The position numbers and the translations under genes were made by a program. From the NCBI GenBank assembly GCA_037349315.1, contig JBAIAC010000057.1:16895501-16959500 (forward strand): DNA of 64,000 nt, written 5' to 3'. Numbering within the stretch: position 1 is the first letter of the stretch; each line of letters starts with the position of its first letter. Source of the DNA: Chelydra serpentina (lineage: Eukaryota > Chordata > Testudines > Chelydridae). Below the pieces are notes generated by a model. That model searched no databases, was not told the DNA's origin, and saw only the letters and a program-made list of their open reading frames with translations. Of the stretch, positions 1-47,200 are shown piece after piece.

Positions 1-252
1 TTGTCCAGGTTAAAGGGAGCCATCAAGATTCCAAACCACCATTAATGGCCCACACTTTGCATAACTACAATAGGCCCTCAGTGTTATATTTCTAGTTTCA
101 GATACAAGAATGATACATACATACAAATAGGATGAACACACTCAGTAGATTATAAACTTTGTAATACCTTACAAGAGACCTTTTGCATGAAGCATATTCC
201 AGTTACATTATATTCACACTCATAAGCATCTTTTCATAAAATCATATAGAGT
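1..252. other. AT-rich non-coding sequence, possible repeat remnant
   Basis: No open frame or splice structure is visible. The abrupt change from AT-rich to GC-rich sequence near 252 suggests the end of an old insertion, but no boundary duplication can be seen because the other end lies outside. Confidence 0.3.
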
Positions 253-33404
<33,152 letters not shown>

Positions 33405-35500
33405 GACTCCAGCCTACAGGACGTGACAAGAAGCCAGCCTACGCCAAAACCACTCCCAGTTCTTCAACTCAGATGAGCACTTGTAGAAGCTAAATGCAGG
33501 ACTGAGTCCTAGGACGTGGCTTCCAACTGCCCTCACCAGTGCAGCCTGAAGAGACAGCTGGGTTCCAGCAGTCACTGCTCCATTGTGCTGCAAGCAAGGC
33601 TGCACATTCAGAGACCTGTCCTCTATGTACTAAAGCAGAGGGCTGGTGTTATCGGTCCTATGGTAAGCTAAGTGCTGTCCTTAGCTGTGTAGTTTGGAAT
33701 CAGGGTTGCTGGAACAATTTGTATAGTGGGGGTGCTGAGAGCTATTGAACCAAACTGTAAATCCTGTTTATGATGGAAACCACTTCAAGTCTAGGGGTGC
33801 AGCAGCATCCCCAGTTCCAGCACCTATGTTTGGAACCCCTGGTTTACACTAGTCCACCAGGACAGATAGGCGGGTTAATAAACAGTCTCTCCCATAATTC
33901 CCCTAGCAGGCCAAGTCCCAGTATTCAGGGGAGTCTCCCTTCAGTAACTGAGTTGTGGATTCAGCTCCTCTGAACTCTGAGATCTACACCTTTGAGCTGA
34001 GCAGAGCAGAGCAAAGCTGGTCCTGCATCAGCATGCCAGCTGGGGGATTATCAGGGCACCCTGCTCTAGGGCATTTCAGAAGTGACCCCAAGACAATATA
34101 CTCTGGGAACAGTTTTAGTAGCTGTCCAAAGGATCCACCATGTTCTTACCCCTGTATAAACCTGTATACCCTCTGTAACCTTCTGGGATGTGGTGTTGGA
34201 GCTTTCTGCATTTATATTGTATCTGAATCACCGTAATTGAGCTGTACACAAGGGGCTGGAAACGTACCATCCCTGGAGCCTCACCGGTGTGCACTCACAC
34301 CCTGAGGAGGCCCATAGGCAGTCATCTACCAGTAGGTGGGGCAGCGCTCAAGTGATCTTTCACCCTCGCTCCATGGATAACAAAGAACACTCTTCTGCAG
34401 CCGCTGCCCGCTGTTCTGGGTGTGGTTTAATATTGTAGGTCATCTAGGCAGGCCAAAGCTTTCAACCCTGTGTGCCTAAAGTTAGACTCAATGGAAGAAG
34501 CAGGTGCTGAGCAGCTCTCACTGCTGTCAGGGGGACTTGTGGGTACATGGCCCTGCTGAAAATGAGGCTACTTTGTTTAGGCGCCTCACTATGGATTGAG
34601 AAAGCTAACCTTAGGCATCCAGGTTTGGCAATGTAAGCCTCCGAGTATCTCCTGCTGTGAGAATCAGTGCAGCTGCCAGCATGCAGTGAACTAGGTTAGT
34701 TAGGGATTGTTTAGCATATTTTGTACACTGCAGGGCTGGCGACAGCTGGGACCCACACACATTACTCACACATTTACGCAATTGGAGAGATTGCCCTGGC
34801 TCTCTGAGGGCACAACTCAAACACCAAGACACAATGTCCTATGGAGAAACACTTTGAGGGCTGGAATTAACGAGACACTCTACACCTCCAGCTGAACGGA
34901 TTTCTCCTTTTGAGAACACTGTAAAAAGCTGCAGTTGTGAACCTCCCCCCATTACTTTCAGTGATTTGCTGGTTTGTCTCCGCCATTTTTAGACAATCAA
35001 AGGCTACATCTTTGCTCACAGGGCACCTCCTGCTTGTGAGCAAGCCTGTTGCCCTGTCGTCCTTTGGCATGCCCAGTGTGATGCTTGTGAATGACCCTGC
35101 TGCGCCCTTGGTCTTTGGCTCTTTTATAAGGTGGCAAAAAACACAATAAAAAGTGTCACAATACAACTCCTGTTTGGAAAAATATCTTGATCAGGATCAA
35201 TATTCTCTATGCAACAAAATGCAGCTCAGTCACAATGTGCACCAAGGGAGAGGGAAGAGAAATAATTGGATGGCTTGTTTGATTTTAATGGTGTAAAAAT
35301 CGAGGTTCTTCAACGGTAGCATCATGCAGTGCAGGAGAGCACTTCCCCACCTTCCACGTCCCCCTGAAATCTGGGCACAATGAAGGCATGACAGGCTTGG
35401 TGGAAGCAGGGCTGGAAGACACCTGCTGACCGCTTTGAGGAACAGGTAGAAAGAGGAATCTAGAGATCTGACACCTAACCCCTCCCTCTGACTGAAAGCA
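33405..35500. other. THEMIS2 3' UTR and intergenic sequence
   Basis: It holds the THEMIS2 3' UTR of undetermined length. A dispersed repeat occupies about 33706-33835 (GGGTTGCTGGAACAATTTGT ... CCCCAGTTCCAGCACCTATG); a degraded match is at 940-1010. No other gene is visible. Confidence 0.5.
33877..33882 (+). terminator. Candidate THEMIS2 polyadenylation signal
   Basis: AATAAA lies about 470 nt past the THEMIS2 stop, just after a dispersed repeat at 33706-33835. A second AATAAA at 35145-35150 is an alternative distal site. Confidence 0.35.
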
Positions 35501-35501
35501 A

Positions 35502-35684
35502 GGGGGAAGGGATAGCTCACTGGTTTGAGCATTGGCCTGCTAAACCCAGGGTTGTGAGCTCAATCCTTGAGGGGGCCATTTAGGGATCTGGGGAAAAAAT
35601 TGGGGATTGGTCCTGCTTTGAGCAGGGGGTTGGACTAGATGACCTCCTAAGGTCCCTTCCAACCCTGAGATTCTATGATTCTAA
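35502..35684 (+). mobile_element. tRNA-derived SINE (Cry I type)
   Basis: Head GGGATAGCTCACTGGTTTGA, B box, body and TTCTATGATTCTA tail are all present. Confidence 0.92.
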
Positions 35685-38188
35685 GGCCCTTTTGCTATTC
35701 ATCCAGCCAAAGGGAGGATTATACTCTGTAATGTGACTTCAACAATGGTTTCGTGGAGCTCCACATTTATTCTTGTCTACTCTCCAGCAAGTCTGCTGTT
35801 TGCCAGCCAAAGATTTATTTTTTTTAAATCTGTGAACGCACACTGGGATCTGGAGCTAGGTGATAGGGCAGAGGGTCTCAGAGCCCAGGCTCCAGCCCAA
35901 GCCCAAATGTTTCGCTCAACAGTCCAAGCCGTGAGCCTGAGTTGGCTGAGACTCAGCACTCTGGGTTTTTTATTGCAGTGCAGACATATGAAAGTCAAGT
36001 CAGTGCTTCTAGTTTGTGCATCACTAGATTCCATACCCCAAAAGCTGCCAGTTGTACCTGTACATCACTTGTCCTCAAAATTATACCCTTGGCTATAGTT
36101 CTGCTGCTCCAAGACCCTGACTAGAATATTGCATCCAGTGGGCTTGCACAGGTGTAACTGAGAGCAGAATCTGAAGACACTAGAGGGCAGAGCCAGTTCT
36201 GTTGATGTGCGAACAAGGAAGAATCAGCTCCAGCTCCTAAAGCTGGACAGCTTCTGCGGTGCCAAAAGAGCAGTAAAATCATACTCTCATTTACATACAA
36301 AAAGACTACATAGAAAACATTAAGATTGCAAATTGAAGCAATTGAAATGTAGAAGTGCCAGATTTAAGGTTGCCAATTACAACCCAGCTTCAATCATGAT
36401 AGCCTGTAATACATGAACATGTGCCTTTTTGATTTTTTTTTGGTCACAAAACCCCTGCCTCATTCAGTGCTCAGGACAGATGTTGCTCAGAGACTCAAGC
36501 AGGGTTGTGTAGTGAAGGAACCTATTATCTGTAGGACCCCTGCCTTGTTTGTTGCAGAAGTTGGAAGGTGGGTAATACCACATGAGGCAGGGGACTCAGT
36601 TAAATTCTGCCCTGGAAAATGATTCCATTCCCACCTGCACCAGATAGCTCTTCCTTGATGCTGGGCAAGTCACAAACCACATTTCTCCAAGAGGGTCACT
36701 ATGTGTTCCTCGTGTTCTGGGTGCCCAACAAGGATACATGGGCCCTGACAAGCACTCACTTCTGCAACTGAAGTCAGTGGGAGCATGAATATACAAAGTG
36801 CTAAAAACCACTACGCACTCAGAAGAAAAATCAGGCCCTGGGCATCCAAAGTTGGGCACCAAATAATTTTGGCCTTAAACTCAGCCACAGTTCCCCATCT
36901 AAGTTCTTTAACACTCAGTAATCAGTACCACGCAGGTACTACAGTAATGAATGCCATAAAAATGCCCCAGGGGAAAATTTCTTATTGTGTGCAGGGTTTG
37001 GATGGTGTGCAGTAAATAAGCATGAGGTCCCACACTGAATGAGGATAAAAAAAAAAAACAGAGTAGGTACCCATACAGTGAGCATCATTCACTGAATGAG
37101 GCAGGGAACCTGTGGAAAAAAATATAAAATAGTCATGTAAATAGTTATGATGATGCATAAGCACAATGGGGCTGAAGCAAAGTTTATATAGGCAACCTTC
37201 ATTCTGGCATTTCCTAAATATTAGTGCTTTATTTTTGCAACCTTATTTTTGTTTTAAAAGTAGGGGAAAAAAATTTTAAAGAGAGAAAAAAAAGTTCAAC
37301 ATGATGAACTGTGTAATGAGCTCCACATGGGTCAACAGCAGAATTGGGACTTTTGAAGTTGTCTTTGTTTTTAATAAAGACAAAAATTCTGGAGCGTTAC
37401 ATTTAGTTTCTGAACCTTCTACTGTGTTCAAATTGTTTGTGAAAGTTTAACCCTTTAAAAAAGTTTACTCCAAAGGCCTCATGCATTTTCCATTGCAGTG
37501 GGAGAAAGTACAGGATCTGTTTATTCAGTTCAGGGAATATGCCAGGGGTAAGTCCATCAACGTGGAAGCTTTTCTGCCTTTGAGAATGCCCCCCCCCAAG
37601 GATGTCCATCCCAAACTAAAAAGCTTTATTGGAATATCAAAAGTTTAATTAACAGGATCATCCTGTAATACAAATATAGATGTAAGAAGTGCAGAAAGTA
37701 GACAACTATTCTTACTTTGGCAGGCTCTCTAAGAATCTCCCACCTTTATGAACTAAACAGGCTGAAGGCTGGCCAAGCCGAGAAGCCATTTCAGAACAAT
37801 CTACCACTGACGAAGCGGGGCAGACCCACGCTCTCCCCCGCTTACCAGTGGTGCTATAGGAGATGGATACTAGATGAATGAAGGCTCCGAAGCTTCCAGT
37901 TCTTCACACGGAGGTCATTTCTCCCCTGAACACCTGGTTAAGCTTTAGTCACTCTGTCTCACTATATTAGTTGAGTCTGGCTAGGGGGAAACTGTACATT
38001 TACTTTGCTGCTCTTGGTTTGAGAATTCTGGATGCTCACAGAGTAACTGCGGCTTTCAAGGGATGTAAGTAGCAGAGATCACCTTCTTCAGAGAAAAGCT
38101 TGGTAGAGCTACTTTAAGATATGTACACACAGTACTGTAAGTACAGCATAGATTGGTGCTTGCATAGAACCAAACCCAGTGAGCACCT
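35685..38188. other. Intergenic sequence and RPA2 3' UTR
   Basis: No gene is recognised. The right part, up to about 37610, is the likely RPA2 3' UTR. A 9-base C run lies near 37590. Confidence 0.45.
37625..37630 (-). terminator. Candidate RPA2 polyadenylation signal
   Basis: AATAAA on the minus strand lies about 560 nt past the RPA2 stop, giving a 3' UTR of plausible length. Other minus-strand AATAAA hexamers lie at 37520-37525 and 37228-37233. Confidence 0.45.
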
Positions 38189-38273
38189 TTATTCGGCATC
38201 GGTAGATTTATAGTGATCGTCATCCACAGTGGAATAGATGTGTCCCTCACTGCTAAGAAATTCAACCGCTTGC
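38189..38273 (-). CDS. RPA2: RPA2 coding exon 9 and stop
   Basis: It is 85 nt: [20 protein letters not shown] then YKSTDAE and TAA (38191-38189). The acceptor is TTCCTTCCTCAG. An AATAAA overlaps the stop codon. Confidence 0.97.
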
Positions 38274-41200
38274 CTGAGGAAGGAAAAACAACCATTTCAT
38301 TATCGACAGCTTCTTTTTGGGGTGCATGTCCTCAGATCATTGCCACTGCTCTACTCCAGCATCCCATGCAAATGCTTCAGCAGCCCTTCCTCCACAGCAA
38401 GCCAAATTGCTCCATGTGTCAAAGGGAAACCAAGTGATTCAGGATGAGCACACACCTTCCCAAGGGCAAGCCTTCGTGGCCCACCCACTAGCTTCCAGCC
38501 CCTGCCATCTATGAGAGGAAAACACCACCAGTTAACATTGTTCAGCTAGAGGAAGTAGCTATGGCTACCTGTTGCAAACTGAGATGGGATATAGAAAATG
38601 GCAAGATCTAAAATGACATGCTGAGCACACCACCTTCCCAACAGTCAGGGAGGCTGGGTCAGGGGAAGAGAGGGTAAGAGACAGTAAGGAAAAAAGAAGC
38701 CAGTCCACACCACTGAATTCTGCCGGATATCCAGGGTATGCAAGATGGGCTTCAAATTCAGATACGTAACAGAAAGACATACTACTTTGAGTCCATACTA
38801 CTTTGTCCATACTACTTTGAGTCACAAGTAACTTACACAAAAGTAAAAACAGTATTATTACAAGCTGATACAGCTCATCAGTGCCCCCACTCAACTCTAG
38901 CTACTCAGCTCATCTTGCTGAAGTTTTAAGAAATGTTTAGATCTGGGCTGACACCAAGCATGAGGAACTGGTCAGTGTGAAAGGAACGTGTGGGAAGAGA
39001 ATGGCTCTTGCTTTATGTTAGCGTGGAGGGAGGGAGGGAGGGAAGGGCACGGGGTACAATATTGCTGTGGCAGGGGAGCCAGGGAGTGCATAGCAAGTAA
39101 ACATTTCAGGATATCAAACTGTTTACAGACAGTGCTGTTCTGTCTTGGATAGACTCATCCCTTTCTGAGAATCTTCCTAGATAAGTTGAGTTTTTAGAAA
39201 GATCTCTGGAATTCACCTTTAAGCCTGTGAAGTCCTCAGATAAAGTCATTCTGTGACAGCTATCTGCTAACAGGGCACCTCTGTTTTAGAGAAGTCTTTT
39301 CAAATTAACCTCTACTGTAAATAATAGATGAGATTGAGTATCCCACAAACACCTTGGTGATAGAATTAATGGTGCACTGCTAAACAGATATGCTGAGGAA
39401 AAAGCAGATTTTTGACCTGAAAGAATTAATGGGATGTTTGCCCCAACACTCACTACTGTTCCATCCATCAAGTTAAGTGAGACAATATCTGGAGTCCCAG
39501 CATGCTACAGTGAGCCAGTGCATCTCTATCTCACTCTCCATTTGTCAGGTACTACTAAGTAGGTTCAGGGAGGACAGCTTTGGTTTCCAGAACATCCTTT
39601 GTCTCTATATACTGTGACAAAGTTCCTCCTCTACCTTGGTGAGTCCTGCGCTTATTGGCGGATTTTGATCGCCTCAGAGATCTTCCCCTCTGGTAGAACC
39701 CACAGTCAAATTCCTCCTGTGTCTGATCAGGAGTTGGGAGGTTTGGGGGGAACCCGGGCCCGCCTTCTACTCCGGGTTCCAGCCCAGGGCCCTGTGGATT
39801 GTTGTCCATAGGGTTTCCTATAACAGCTGCGTGACAGCTACAACTCCCTGGGCTACTTCCCCACAGCCTCCGCCCACCACCTTCTTTATGCTTACTGCAG
39901 GACCTTCCTCCTGATGGTCTGCTGATGCTTGTACTCCTCAGTCCTTCAACTCTTCTCCCTCTCAACTCCTTGTGTGCCTCTTGCTCCCAGCTCCTCGCAT
40001 GCCACCCCACAAACTGAAGGGAGCTCCTTTTTAAACCCAGGTGCCCTGATTAGCCTGCCTGTCTTAATTGATTCTAGCAGGTTCTTCTTAATTGGCTCCA
40101 GGTGTCCTAATTAGCCTGCCTGCCTTAAATTGGTTCCAGAAAGTTCCTGCTTGTTCTAGTGCAGCCCCTGCTCTGGTCACTCAGGGAACAGAAAACTATT
40201 CATCCAATGGCCAGTATATTTGCCTTCGATCAGACTTCTGTACCCCACTTGTCTGGGTCTGTCACAATACTTACTTGATTGTTGTCATATTGATGTTATG
40301 TAGTTGGGATTTCAGCTCCTTAAGGCTCAAGCCTTCTGGATCAGAGCAGCTTTTAATCAAATTTAACACCTAACAAAGTAAGAAGTACTGGTTAGCAGTA
40401 CACTCAGGAGCACAGCAGACTCTTCCATTTTATTTTCCCACAGACTTAGGTAAAAAACTCCAGACAGCATTGCCTCCACTCCATGCATGTTGCTATTACT
40501 GAGCACAAAATTTATTCCTTCCATTTGCAGAATGCTTGCAACTTTTCCTGTTATGGAGGATGACATATTCCTTCCACCGGGAGAGTTGAATTCCATTTCT
40601 AGTTGCAGCCCATGAGTCTGCCATAAGTTTAGCATTACTTACTACCTTCAGGCTATGGCTGAACTCCCACCAGTCAATGGAAGGGTTACAAAAAAGATGA
40701 AGGCTAGACCTTTATGTAATAACTAAACTTTGATTTGTCCTGTATCACATTGCATTCAGCATCACTCAGTGGCCATGTGTCCTGATCACTGTATTACTGT
40801 AGTGGCAAGTTACTGTTCACACATACCTGACTCTGATGTGCTGTAAGTCCATTCACTGGCATACTACTGCCACCTCCATAGCTTGCCATATCACCCATCC
40901 CAAAGGAGCCCAGAGACTGAGGCATTTTTGATGTTGTCTAAAATTACAGAATAAAACAGCTGTGGTCACAAGCTACTTCAAGGCCACAGTAATAAGACAG
41001 AGTGATCCAAATAGAGACTACTGGAGGTTGGCTGTACCACAGCGGCAACAATCTCTCTGGGGAAGCCAGGCTGACTGCATCATGATCATGGCAACCTCCT
41101 ACTTCCTGAAGTTATCTATGCTGCCACATTAAACCCCACTTCCTCCAAGAACCTCTTATGGAGACAGCCTGGAACATTGTTCTGTATAAGGGCTGGAGCA

Positions 41201-44200
41201 GAGATGAGATATAAAGACATACCATGATGCTTTTTCTGAGGACCATATGGGCGTTGACAATTTCCAATAAGTGTGTGGTGAACTCATTCATATCTTCCAG
41301 AGGCATGATCTTAAATGCTACCAGGCTCTTCTTATTCTTTTGGAGAAGAAAAAAAGCAACTGGGGAGATTACAATACTAGGAACATGTTTAATATGTCTG
41401 CAAAAACACATTGCAACCATAGCCCTAAAGAGCAGAGGGACAGTAATGGGAACAGTGTTTCCAGAAAATCAGTGACAAAGTTATTGAAGTTAGCCCTAAT
41501 CTGAAACTTCCCCAGGAACATATTCACATTATATGAATGTGACAGACCTTCATGGGAGTAATTTATCTCAAAGATATACCACCACACCACCCCAATAGCA
41601 CTGTACAGACAAGGTGGCAGTGGCTGTTCACAGCAGAGAAAGAATCCTGGAAAGTCCTGTATACCAGTGCCCCTTTAAAAGCAGTGTTAATACTATATAG
41701 AGAATTAGAACTCATCCCCTTTTTAAAGTTGTATTAACAGAGGGGCAAAATAGTGCCTTTTCTTTTTAGACCAGATGATAAAGAAAGAGTCAGAAGTTTG
41801 AGGGGGAAAAAATCCCCACAGGCCTGCTTTCAAGCAAACTAGTATCTGTACTGTACTTTACACGTACAGTGCCATATAAGTGCTTATTATGTTACTGAAA
41901 TGACGACTACCTGGCTTCTTTCTTTGGCTGCAGTCTTACTGAGGCAGGGACCAAGCATTTGGGTGGTGCCTAGCACAATGGGTTCCCCAGTAACCTGACT
42001 GGAGCCTCTGGGAACTACTACCATACAAACAAAAGCATCATATGAGTGACATTATGAGGTCAAAAGGATGCTGAGAGATTAGATATTAGAGCCAATTACT
42101 TTAGTCAGTAGCAAACAACTTGTTGAGCCATGCAGCATGACTTGAAGGTTCTCTTCTCTCTCTCGCATTTGGGAAGGGGACAGTTTGAGAGGAGAGATTT
42201 TCCCCTTACTTTTACTAATGCAGATACAGTGGCAAGGGTGGATGTACAATAACTCCTCACTTAACGTTGTAGTTATGTTCCTGAAAAATGCGACTTTAAG
42301 CAAAACGATGTTAAGCGAATCCAATTTCCCCATAAGAATTATGTAAATGGGGGAGTTAGGTTCCAGGGAAATTTTTTTCACCAGACAAAAAAATTTTTAT
42401 TATATATACACATACATACACACACTCTACGTTTTAAACAAACAATTTAATACTGTTCACAGCAATGATGATTGTGAAGCTTGGTTGGGTGGAAGAGGGT
42501 GGGGTATTTCCCAGGGAATACCTTGCTGCTAAATGAACTAGCACTCGGCTGAGCCCTCAAGGGTTAACAAATTGTTGATTAGTGTGAGAGGCTACATTAA
42601 CAAGGCATCACAAATGGAGGAGGGGAGACAGCATAGCAGACAGAGACAGACACACACCTTGTGTCTGGAGGGAGAGAGAGATGCACACTGCTCCTTTAAG
42701 TAAGCTGACTCACTCTTAAATGCATTGTCTGTTTAAGTGGATCAGGAAGTTGAGACAGCAGCTTCTGCCCCAAGCTCTCTGTCTTGCTCCCTCTGTGTCC
42801 CACCCTGCTCTATATGGAGAAGGGGTAAGCAGGGTGATGGGGGGAGTGGGACACCCTGACATTAGCACCCCCTATCCCGCCCCGCCGCACAGCAAGCAGG
42901 AGGCTCCCAGGAGCAGCTCCAAGGCAGAGGGCAGGAGCAGCACATGGCAGTGGGGGAAGGGACAGCTGAACTGCCTGCAACTGATAGCCTGCTGGGAGGC
43001 TGCTGCACAGGGAACTTAGGGGAACGGGGAGCTGATAGGGGGGCTGCCGGTCCACCCTGGTTCCAAGCCCCCACCAGCTAGCTCCAACAGGCTGATCTTC
43101 CTGCAAGCAGTGGACAAAACAGGAGGCTGCCAAACGACGTTAGAAGGGAGCATTGCACAACTTTAAACGAGCATGTTCCCTAATTGATCAGCAATGTTAA
43201 CCAGGACGACTTTAAGTGAGGAGTTACTGTATCTAGTTACCTACCTGTGATAAAAATGAATGGTGTGCATGTCATGTTGGATGGCGATATGTTTGTTGAT
43301 ATGAATTGTTATCAGGGTGCCTGAAATGGGCACCTATTAATGCAACATTTGTAAGAAGGCAGAATAGTTAGTAACCAAGTTGGGAACAGAGTCCCAAAGG
43401 CAGGCATTGGCTGTGCTGGTAAGTGACAAGGTTTGCCTAAATTAAATGTTGCCTCTGAACTGTTTCACCAGGGACCTGATCAAGCCCCACTGAAGCCAAT
43501 GGAGCTGCTATAGACTTGGGTGGAACACAATCAGGCTCCCAGACAGGATGCAGTAGAATCCCTAAGCAGGCTCTGTTAGAGGCAGCAGATAGGGAGCACA
43601 AAGCCTTCAGCAATCACTTCAGCCTTGCTATTTAGAAGTAGTCATACAAGTAAAGAACAGGATTCTACCTGGAACGATCGAAGATGACCAGCCACTTTCA
43701 CGTAAGTTCCTGGGGGCACCACAACATTCTCACTCCCGGCCTCCTTACAAAGAGAGAGGGGGGGAAAGATTTTCTTGGTCCTTGCAGTTCCTTTCTCAGT
43801 TATTAGCAATATCAAGATAAATAAGAGAGACACCCATCTTTTAAAAAAGCCACACATTCCTGTTTGGAAGTTTTCTTACCTACTGTTATTACAAGTAACC
43901 CTAATGATCACTATAGCTGAAACAGTAGGAGAAAACATACTTCTATTTGTTTACATTGTGCATTTCACAGCACTTTGTTTAGTCAGTTACACTATGTCCT
44001 TCATACAGTCAGTTCGCCCCATTTCGAAGGTCTTTCATACAGCAACAGGAGAGAAAAAATGTTTTGTACAAGATGTAATTGTACAGCCATATACATTGAC
44101 TGGGGATCTTGGGGCAGACATAAAACCGCCTTTTATTCTGCTGATTGCACTTCAAGTTTAGAGTGTTTAATTGTCTCAAACTTGCTCACTTTGGCTAGGT

Positions 44201-47200
44201 ATTGCCTGTAGTTATATGTTGTAACTTCTCTTTTAAGTATCAGTCAATGCCAGCCTGCATCACTAAATTGGTATGGGAGAGTCTAAGGAAACTAGAGACA
44301 TGTCTTAGTTTAATATAAAGTGGTTTCAGGATAGAGAGGGATTCCATCTCTTCAAATTATAAGCTTAGTGCAGTGGTTCTCAACCTTTCCAGGATATTGT
44401 TCACCTTTCGGGAGTCTAATTTATCTTGCATACCCCAAGTTCCACCTCACTTAAAAACTACTTGCTTACAAAAACAGACATAAAAATATAAGTGTCACAT
44501 CACACTATTACTGAAAAATTGCTTCCTTCATCATTTTTACCATATAATTATACATCAATTGGAATATAAATATTGTACTTACATTTCAGCCTTCTCATGA
44601 AAAGCCAAAGACACAACACCCTCCCAGTTATACCTAATCAGGCAAAGTGGGGATTCAAATTTGTATCTCCCACATCCTGGATCAGGGACCTAACTACTGG
44701 GTATTCTGGGACACATGGATACACACACATGAGCCTGGAACATTCAATGTATAGTACATAGAGCAGTATAAACAAATCATTATCTGTATGAAATTTTAGT
44801 TTGTACTGACTTCGCTAGTGGTTTTTATGTAGCTTGTTGTAAAAATAGGCAAATATCTAGATGAGCTGATGTACCGCGTGGTACCGCTACGTATACCCCT
44901 GGTTGAGAACAAACTGGCTTAGTGCATGCGAGAATAAGACAAGCAGATCGTCAGTGTACATGTTTTAGGCTTGCCTAAGCACAGTCATGCATGACACCAG
45001 TAGGTAATCAAACTAAGTCCCCAGAGGCAACAGGAGTGTTTTTATTTTTTAAAAAGGGGAAGAGGAAGGTGTTCAACACTGATTTATTCAGTTTGGTTAA
45101 GGAACAAGTTTGGTTAAGAATCTTGCCCCATCATCAACATCCTGAAGGACATATACTACAATGTTGGGAGTACAAGAGAATAATTCCCCAAGGACACTAA
45201 ATATCCCCGCGAGAGGGATGCTCTTCTAGGTTTACATAGGTCAGATAAAGCACTGGTAACATGTCTCTTTTGATACAGCCAAATTATCCACTGGGGGGAT
45301 CTATTCTGTTCTCAGAACACAAACAGCTCCCATGCAATAAGTACATGCAGACAGGGAAAGCAGACTCCATAATAGAATAGATAAAGGAGAATTTTCCAGT
45401 GCTCAGTAATAGACCTATTCAAAGGAAATATTACTAAGAAGTACCTCAACATATCTGGGATCAGATCAAGCATTCGGGGCTAGATTCCCAAAGGAATTGC
45501 CCAAGTATTGCAATGATGGACTCCTAGATCCCTGCTACTTAGTGGAATTCTCAGCCCCGAGTTAGACACCCAGGCGTCTCACATCGTGTATGTGAATTAC
45601 ACGCCTAAGAAAGGGATTCTCAGAAGCCAGCAAGCTGAGCAGGGAGATGTCTAAGGGTATGTCTACACTACCCGCCAGATCTGCGGACAGCGATCGATCC
45701 AGCGGGGGTCAATTTATCGCATCTTGTCTAGACGCGATAAATCGACCCCCGAGCGCTCTCCTGTCGACTCCTGTACTCCACTGCCGCGAGAGGCGCAGGT
45801 GGAATCGACGGGGGAGCAGCAGCAGTCGACTTACCGCAGTGAAGATGCCGCAGTAAGTGGATCTAAGTATGTCGACTTCAACTACGTTATTCACGTAGCT
45901 GAAGTTGCGTAACTTAGATCGATTCCTCACCCCCCCACACACACACCCCTCCACCAGTGTAGACCAGGCCTTAGCCAACCAAGAGTGAAATACAAAGGAA
46001 AGAGGCAGGGCTTATGGCTCAGAGGGAAGCACCTGTCTCCGCTCAGGATTCTCAGCCATGAGCCCTCTCCTGGAGTTAGGCCCCCAAGCCAGGTCAGCCC
46101 TTTCATGAAAAGCCAGAGACAACACCCTCCCAGTTATAAGCAATAGTGGGAGAGTCAGAGTCAATTCCCTGCTTCATATCTGGCAAAGTGCGGATTCAAA
46201 CTTGTATCTGCCACATCCTGTCCTAACTACTGGGTATTCTAGGACAGATGGACACACACACCTGAGCCTGGAACATTCTTCACTTGCTTCCTTCCCCAAC
46301 CCACCCCCGGTCTTTTGTGAGGGTTAAACATACTCTGAGCACACCTGGGCTCCTCTGGCAAGATAGGTGGGGGAAAGCCTAATTTGAGAATCACTCTGGG
46401 GTTTTGGCTTGCACGAGGGCTCCGAGCCGCTCATTAGCTGTGGGGTGGTGTCAGGACTGGGTGGCTTTGCACATGCTCACCGGGGGAAACATAAGCACCT
46501 ATACGTTAGGCAGCAGCTGGACAATAGTTTTGAGAATGTCAGCGGCACCTAAATGGTGGACATGAGTTCTTAAGTACCTATGGGCCTTTGTGTCTTTTCA
46601 GTTTTAAAAAAGCAGTCAGTGAGATATTTAATTGAGTTTAAACTTGTGACATTCGTCTCTAGTCCTGCTGGTCAGCTATACTATGGTCTTAGTTTACATT
46701 TACAAGGTAAATACTATTTCCTCCATCATTCCAGGACAGAAAGTATCAGAATTCATACTTATTGTCTCAACCCTAAACTCCAGTTGGTGCTTACATCAGT
46801 ATCAACCCACTGTCTGACATCCATAGGGGCTGCAGTCATATCATCTATTTTGTAGAGGATGTTGGTTGGTGCTTTCTCTGCCTGTCTGATTATCCCCATG
46901 ATAACAACCTGCATTGAAAAAGAAACTGAGATTAGTTTACTTGGGAAAAACTTAGGCCCAAAAAAGTTTAAAATTTAACACTTACACACCACCACCTTCC
47001 CTCCACCCATTTGCACAACAAATACCCACTCAGCAGCCTTTATCACTTACCTGCGAGATCTCTACTTCTCGGATCTTGAATGTCTCATCAATCTGCTCAG
47101 CAGCAACTAACTGAGACACTGTACACGGCACAATATTCTGAGATCGAGATCTCTGCAAAAGAGAATTTAAAGGCTGAAAATTTCACCTTTTGATCTTTGA

